From contig JAHEKE010000021.1 in NCBI GenBank assembly GCA_024638505.1, forward strand, positions 1 through 64,000: DNA of 64,000 nucleotides, given 5' to 3'. A model generated the notes under the pieces. The model ran no database searches. It was not told the origin of the DNA and worked only from the letters and a program-made list of their open reading frames with translations. This document shows, in pieces, positions 59,780 through 64,000 of this stretch; positions within the stretch are counted from its first letter, which is position 1, and the number at the start of each line of letters is the position of its first letter. This stretch comes from Gammaproteobacteria bacterium. Its GTDB lineage: Bacteria; Pseudomonadota; Gammaproteobacteria; Arenicellales; JAANXG01. A program made the translations under genes and the position numbers.

Positions 59780-60910
59780 ATGATTATATTTCCAGACATA
59801 GAGATACAAAACGGACAGACTGTGAACCGGATCCGAGGAAAAGAGAATGCACCCGAGGTTTACGACATTACACCACTGAATGCAGCCAAACGATTTGTCG
59901 AAGCCGGTGCGGAATGGCTGCACGTAATCGATATTGACGGTAGCCTGCAGCGAGAACGCGTGAACCACGAACTGATATGCGAAATTATCCAGGCCGTGAA
60001 CATTCCGGTACAGGTGGGTGGCGGCATCCGCACGCAAAGCGATGTTGACTGGTGGCTGGAGCGGGGTGCCGAGCGTGTTGTGCTCGGTACGGCGGCAGTC
60101 CTTGACCGTTTATTTACTATGGAAGTCTGCGGCCGACACCCCGGTAAGATCGTTATTTCCATCACCGGCAAGGAAGGCTACGTGGTGATTGACGGCTGGC
60201 GCACGAAAACGTCCTTCACGGCCCTGAGATTGGCCAAGTCCTTCGAAAATACTGGTGCTGCTGCCATTATTTATACCGACCTGGATCGATTCGAGAACGG
60301 TGAGGAATTCGGCCTGGCATCGACCATTGAGATCGGTACGCAACTTACCATCCCATTGATCTCAACCGGAACGGTCTACACTATTGATGACGTATCCAAG
60401 TTAGCACTGTTGCCAAATATTGAGGGTGTAATTATCGGGCGTTCGGTGTACCAGGGTAAGGTAGATCTAGCGCAAGCGATTGAAGTAGCGCGTGTATCGT
60501 GGGTGGCGCCTGAACTGGCGGGCGAAGGTGTGGCGCCAAAGCTGGAAGAAGTATCAGGCATACCAATCAAGAACATCGATCACGTTGGTATCTGTATCAG
60601 CGATTTAGAGCGTTCGGTCACGTTTTATGAAAAGCTTGGCTTCACCAAAGAGCGGGACCGCGGATTCGATCGGGGTAGACCTGTAATCATGCGACACAAC
60701 AGCGGTGTGGAGATCAACCTGCTGCATAAAAAGGACAGAGATCATGCCTATCCCCCTGTTGCGCTGGAAATCAATTCACTCTCGCAGACGAGGGCTTTTC
60801 TTGAATTCAACGATATTGACATCATCGACTCCTACCAGGATGAGCTGCACAGCGTGGTATGCGTCAAGGATCCCGATGATAACGTGATAGAGCTTAATCA
60901 CTATCAATAG
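59780..60910 (+). CDS. HisA-like TIM barrel fused to a VOC/glyoxalase domain
   Basis: The 376-residue protein has a HisA-type (beta/alpha)8 barrel over about 1-240 and a VOC domain over about 262-376, in one uninterrupted frame. Barrel landmarks are GAEWLHVIDIDGS, VNIPVQVGGGIRTQSDV, RVVLGTAAV, IIYTDLDRF and GVIIGRSVYQGKVDLAQAI. The catalytic residues of true HisA are changed: Glu8 replaces the N-terminal Asp, Thr129 stands where the second Asp is expected, and the second phosphate loop reads STGTVYT instead of SGGI. The VOC part begins IDHVGICISDLERSVTFYEKLGF (His268 a likely metal ligand) and ends NVIELNHY with the terminal Glu ligand; the middle ligand is not obvious. The reaction is unknown; histidine biosynthesis is unlikely. 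No strong ribosome site precedes the ATG. Confidence 0.85.
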   Translation: MIIFPDIEIQNGQTVNRIRGKENAPEVYDITPLNAAKRFVEAGAEWLHVIDIDGSLQRERVNHELICEIIQAVNIPVQVGGGIRTQSDVDWWLERGAERVVLGTAAVLDRLFTMEVCGRHPGKIVISITGKEGYVVIDGWRTKTSFTALRLAKSFENTGAAAIIYTDLDRFENGEEFGLASTIEIGTQLTIPLISTGTVYTIDDVSKLALLPNIEGVIIGRSVYQGKVDLAQAIEVARVSWVAPELAGEGVAPKLEEVSGIPIKNIDHVGICISDLERSVTFYEKLGFTKERDRGFDRGRPVIMRHNSGVEINLLHKKDRDHAYPPVALEINSLSQTRAFLEFNDIDIIDSYQDELHSVVCVKDPDDNVIELNHYQ

Positions 60911-61174
60911 TGCGACACACCTCAACAAGCTCAGTAACTTCGTTAACATCAAAGCCGCCGCGGCCGATGAGCCTGAGGCTGGAGCTTCGCCACCCCAATC
61001 CTCTTCAGTGCTCTTTATTTTGCCGCAAGCAAGCAGCGGTTCAGTATGGAGCATGTCAGACAAGTCGTCTGCGCGTGCCATCTGCGCATCCTTGCCACAC
61101 TGTTATGACATAGCTTCGACAGCAGCGCGCGAATGCCCTATGCTGCCTTCTAACAGCAGAATGGAGAAGGGCTT
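60911..61174. other. Intergenic region
   Basis: About 260 bases between the fusion gene and the cupin gene. Short frames on both strands here have no domain or ribosome site. GGAGAAGG at 61163-61170 at its end serves the cupin gene. Confidence 0.4.
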
Positions 61175-61459
61175 ATGCAGAGCAAAGCCGTCCCTAATGT
61201 ACAGATTGACAACACGCGTACCCGCGTGACGGAATGGCGTTTTGCTCCCGGCGCAGCAACGGGTTTTCATCGACATGAATATGATTATGTCATCATTCCT
61301 CAGACTACGGGTCGGCTGAAACTCTTAGGTTCTGATGGTGAGGAGGCATTATCGCAGCTCAAAGCCGGCGTTTCTTATTTCCGAAACGCTGGCGTGGAGC
61401 ACGATGTCGTAAACGTAAACGATCATGAGTTTGTTTTTGTTGAGATAGAATTTAAGTAG
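61175..61459 (+). CDS. Small single-domain cupin protein
   Basis: A 94-residue protein with one conserved cupin barrel. Motif 1 is GFHRHEYDYVIIPQTTGRLKLLG, supplying His-x-His and a downstream Glu/Asp for metal binding. Motif 2 is YFRNAGVEHDVVNVNDHEF with a third His. The start has an excellent ribosome site (GGAGAAGG, 61163-61170). Stand-alone cupins of this size can be isomerases, dioxygenases or ligand sensors, and the substrate cannot be read from sequence. It lies between the HisA-VOC gene and the amino-acid dehydrogenase gene. Confidence 0.8.
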   Translation: MQSKAVPNVQIDNTRTRVTEWRFAPGAATGFHRHEYDYVIIPQTTGRLKLLGSDGEEALSQLKAGVSYFRNAGVEHDVVNVNDHEFVFVEIEFK

Positions 61460-61903
61460 GCGGCATAGCGAACGGCCATAAACTTATCCCGCTCGTCGCG
61501 GATGGTCACAATAAAGTTCATCACTAGAAAGGAGGTACGGATTTGTAACTCATGAAATACTACAGGCTGGCTGATGACTGTTGTCTTGTGCTGTTGAAGT
61601 TGATGCCGGTCATAGCAATTTTACAGCTCAACTCTACCTTTCCCGCGCTCTTTTTTTGGGGCAAATCACTCAATTTTGTTTCAGCTTCAGACTGTCATTG
61701 CCTGATTCAGCCATTGGATTAATGTATAAAAATAAAGCTGGCCAAAGATTAAGAACAAAATGTTCTGATGTAACCGAAAAGACTGCACCGCAAAAGTCGC
61801 GTTAATGCTGATAATGTCTAGGAAGTACTCAAGATTGATGCAAACTCGCTTTCAATCGAACCGAAATGCGTCGACTTGCAGCTAGAGTGTGAGGAGGGTC
61901 GTG
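61460..61903. other. Intergenic region upstream of the amino-acid dehydrogenase gene
   Basis: About 440 bases. A forward frame at 61581-61805 has Cys/Phe-rich residues without family features and is not considered a gene. GAGGAGG immediately precedes the next start. No riboswitch or RNA gene was recognised. Confidence 0.45.
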
Positions 61904-62965
61904 ATGAGCATACTTTTTACACACAAAGAGTTTGATAACCACCAGCAGGTAGTCTTTTGCAGCGATGAAGATACCGGATTGAGAGCAATCATCGCCATTC
62001 ACAACACGCGGCTAGGTCCTTCTTTAGGTGGGTGCCGCATGTTTCCCTATGCGAGCGAGGAAGACGCCCTTACCGACGTCCTTAGGCTTTCGAGGGGAAT
62101 GACTTACAAATCCGCTATCACCGGTTTACCTCTTGGCGGCGGAAAATCAGTAATCATAGGCAATCCACGTCGAGACAAGCACTCAGCTCTATTATTAAAA
62201 ATGGCGGAATTCATCGATGGATTAGGAGGTGCCTACATCGTTGCGGAAGATTCCGGAACCACACAGCAAGACATGAGCGTTATACGCCAATCAACGCGTT
62301 TCGTGGCTGGCGTCTCAGGTGATCCTTCGCCATTCACTGCCCGCGGCGTATATCAGGGAATTAAAGCCGCTGTTAAGCATCGATTCGATCGTAAAGATCT
62401 AGAAGGCATCAAAGTGGCTGTGCAAGGCGTAGGCAACGTTGGCTACCACCTTGCGATGCTGCTGCATGAAGCCGGTGCCTCGCTATGGGTCACCGATATC
62501 TTTGACCAGCCACTCGTGCGAGCGGCTGACGAACTAAATGCGACGGTTGTGAAGCCTGATACGATTTTTGACCAGGAAGTCGATGTCTTTGCCCCTTGTG
62601 CCATGGGCGCCGTCATCGACGATGAGACGATCAAGCGTTTGCGAGTATCCATTGTTGCAGGTGCTGCCAACAACCAGTTAAAAAATGAGGCGTGCAGTGT
62701 AGCTTTACATCAACGTGGTATTCTTTATGCACCGGATTACGTAATTAACGCTGGTGGTGTTATTACCGTTTGGTATGAATACACTGGTCGCGATCAAGCC
62801 TCATTAACCGATCAGGTCGACAAGATATACGGAACGCTTCTGGAGATCTTCAATCGCGCTCAGCTTTATAATCAAACCACTAACCAAATTGCAAACCATA
62901 TTGCACGGGCCCGCCTGCTTATAGAGCCGGATACAGGCGAGAAGGCTGGAAGCTGGGTGCCGTGA
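61904..62965 (+). CDS. Leucine dehydrogenase-type amino-acid dehydrogenase
   Basis: It reversibly deaminates branched-chain amino acids to 2-oxo acids with NAD. The 353-residue protein belongs to the Glu/Leu/Phe/Val dehydrogenase family. It has [15 protein letters not shown], substrate Lys69 in [10 protein letters not shown], catalytic Lys81 in [12 protein letters not shown], the Rossmann motif [11 protein letters not shown] and the C-terminal [11 protein letters not shown]. The positions of both lysines fit Bacillus leucine dehydrogenase (Lys68 and Lys80). Valine or phenylalanine specificity cannot be excluded. The ATG at 61904 after GAGGAGG is preferred over an in-frame GTG at 61889. Confidence 0.9.
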   Translation: MSILFTHKEFDNHQQVVFCSDEDTGLRAIIAIHNTRLGPSLGGCRMFPYASEEDALTDVLRLSRGMTYKSAITGLPLGGGKSVIIGNPRRDKHSALLLKMAEFIDGLGGAYIVAEDSGTTQQDMSVIRQSTRFVAGVSGDPSPFTARGVYQGIKAAVKHRFDRKDLEGIKVAVQGVGNVGYHLAMLLHEAGASLWVTDIFDQPLVRAADELNATVVKPDTIFDQEVDVFAPCAMGAVIDDETIKRLRVSIVAGAANNQLKNEACSVALHQRGILYAPDYVINAGGVITVWYEYTGRDQASLTDQVDKIYGTLLEIFNRAQLYNQTTNQIANHIARARLLIEPDTGEKAGSWVP

Positions 62966-63089
62966 TTCGAAAGCCGGTGAAATCAAAGATTCAGTCAACC
63001 ATGGAAGCGAGGGGGTTCCGAGAGGCGGGGGCCAATGAATCATTTAAACCATTGTTACGAATGTCATTTACTTTGACAGGACAATGTGA

Positions 63090-63974
63090 ATGCAAATAAA
63101 AATCCCGACCGAAAAACTTGTTACCGGAAACACCGTTTTTTTTACATTTGCCACCAAGGGGTATCTTGGTTTTACCAAGAATCTGCACGCTTCGTTACTA
63201 CGAGTGACGCCATATTTGGCAGATCGTTTAATAGTTTTTTGCTCAGATGTAGGGACTCAGGAGGAACTGCAAGATACTAAAATCCATACGATAAACTGCA
63301 ACGCTGACAATCTGCCCGAGTTCGCTGTGTTTAAAAGCCAGAATTTTGGACGTGTCATAGCCTACAAATATTTTATCGCAAGTCAGTTACTACAATCGTA
63401 TGAATACATATGGTGGTGTGACAGTGACATTGTTGTTGAAGCTCCAATCTTACGACACATCAAGGTATTAATGTTGAAGCACAATTGTGACCTTCTGATG
63501 CAGTACGAGTGGCCGAGACACCAATTCAACACCGGCTTTTGGATCGCCCGTAAATCTGCAGAGGTGGAGCAGATGTTGGAAGTCATGCTTACGTATTTAC
63601 ACCAAGGGGCAAAAAGTGATCAGAATTACTTCAACGAATACTTACTAAAACACAGCGATCTGCATGTTAGCGGGTTGCACTATGACGAGTTCATGTGCGG
63701 CAATCGCTTCTACCATAAATCTTTTGTCAAGCCGAAGTGTTTTTTGATGCATTTCAATTATACCCTCGGCAAACAACTTAAGGAGGAACTCATGATGGGC
63801 CATGGGGTTTGGTATACTGAGTCGTCCTTTATTTCGTTATTTAGAGCCAGATTTAAGCGCATCATTCGCACAGCATTCAAAAAACTCACTGGAGAGAATT
63901 CTTATCACCGGCAAATCCTCCAAGAGGAGAAGGCGGCATTAGAAGTAGTGAACTTTAATTCTACAGAGCGATGA
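63090..63974 (+). CDS. Nucleotide-diphospho-sugar transferase family protein
   Basis: A 294-residue protein with a GT-A-like fold. VFFTFATKGYLGFTKNL is at the start, a DxD motif at Asp111-Ser-Asp113 (YIWWCDSDIVV) binds metal and nucleotide sugar, and NTGFWIARKS with DQNYFNEYL follows. The pattern matches the nucleotide-diphospho-sugar transferase family (PF03407-type), best known from eukaryotic arabinosyl/galactosyl transferases and also found in bacteria. The C-terminal 60 residues are basic (ARFKRIIRTAFKKL) and may sit on the membrane. There is no signal peptide. The acceptor is unknown; a cell-surface glycan is likely. A CAGGA site precedes the ATG at 63090. Confidence 0.75.
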   Translation: MQIKIPTEKLVTGNTVFFTFATKGYLGFTKNLHASLLRVTPYLADRLIVFCSDVGTQEELQDTKIHTINCNADNLPEFAVFKSQNFGRVIAYKYFIASQLLQSYEYIWWCDSDIVVEAPILRHIKVLMLKHNCDLLMQYEWPRHQFNTGFWIARKSAEVEQMLEVMLTYLHQGAKSDQNYFNEYLLKHSDLHVSGLHYDEFMCGNRFYHKSFVKPKCFLMHFNYTLGKQLKEELMMGHGVWYTESSFISLFRARFKRIIRTAFKKLTGENSYHRQILQEEKAALEVVNFNSTER

Positions 63975-64000
63975 GTAGGGACTGAACCGGGCGCAAGATG

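Noticed and set aside
61581-61805. Forward frame of 74 codons between cupin and dehydrogenase genes
   Set aside because: No ribosome site, unusual Cys/Phe composition and no recognisable fold.

Overview
The window is a chromosomal segment from a gammaproteobacterium, probably an uncultured marine or aquatic relative of the Pseudomonadales/Cellvibrionales type. The evidence is gene order. It carries rpsF-rpsR-rplI-dnaB-alr-radA; map-glnD-dapD-dapE reading away from rpsB-tsf-pyrH-frr-uppS-cdsA-rseP-bamA-skp-fabZ-lpxA-lpxB-rnhB-dnaE-accA-tilS-pyrG-kdsA-eno-ftsB; and nadB reading away from rpoE-rseA-rseB-mucD-lepA-lepB-rnc-era-recO-pdxJ. These blocks match the classic Pseudomonas-like arrangement, and no assignment below genus-group level is justified. 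No rRNA, tRNA, CRISPR array, insertion sequence or prophage was seen.

Layout. 0-0.3 kb: start of a ureohydrolase gene running off the left edge. 0.6-3.2 kb: PII protein, a SPOR/Sel1 envelope protein, CpdA phosphodiesterase and an isolated GspC-like protein. 3.5-8.8 kb: small-subunit/large-subunit ribosomal proteins, replicative helicase, alanine racemase and RadA. 8.8-16 kb (reverse strand): one apparent six-gene operon map-glnD-dapD-dapE-PP2C-FHA. 16-38.9 kb: a long forward run for translation, phospholipid and lipid A synthesis, outer membrane assembly, replication and central metabolism. 38.9-43.9 kb: YgfZ, then the succinate dehydrogenase operon with two assembly factors (SDHAF4-like and SdhE). 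44-55.5 kb: NadB, the sigma-E envelope stress operon, LepA/LepB, RNase III, Era, RecO and PdxJ.

At about 55.5 kb a hairpin terminator marks the end of the conserved core. From there to the right edge gene density falls and the content becomes accessory: a small beta-barrel protein, a degenerate PilZ protein, a run of very short orphan genes mostly encoding single-pass membrane proteins, then a HisA-like barrel fused to a VOC/glyoxalase domain, a small cupin, a leucine-dehydrogenase-type enzyme and a nucleotide-diphospho-sugar transferase.

Connections between genes: PII and its uridylyltransferase GlnD are both here. RseP, RseA, RseB, sigma-E and MucD form one stress-signalling chain that monitors the BamA/Skp assembly pathway encoded 20 kb away. 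Three genes usually embedded in these blocks (dxr, lpxD, ispD/ispF) are missing from their normal positions. The most unusual items are the HisA-VOC fusion, a helix-hairpin-helix domain fused to ribosomal protein S2, an acidic tail on S6, an FHA/PP2C pair without a kinase in the lysine-pathway operon, and the small membrane-protein cluster at 57-59.6 kb.
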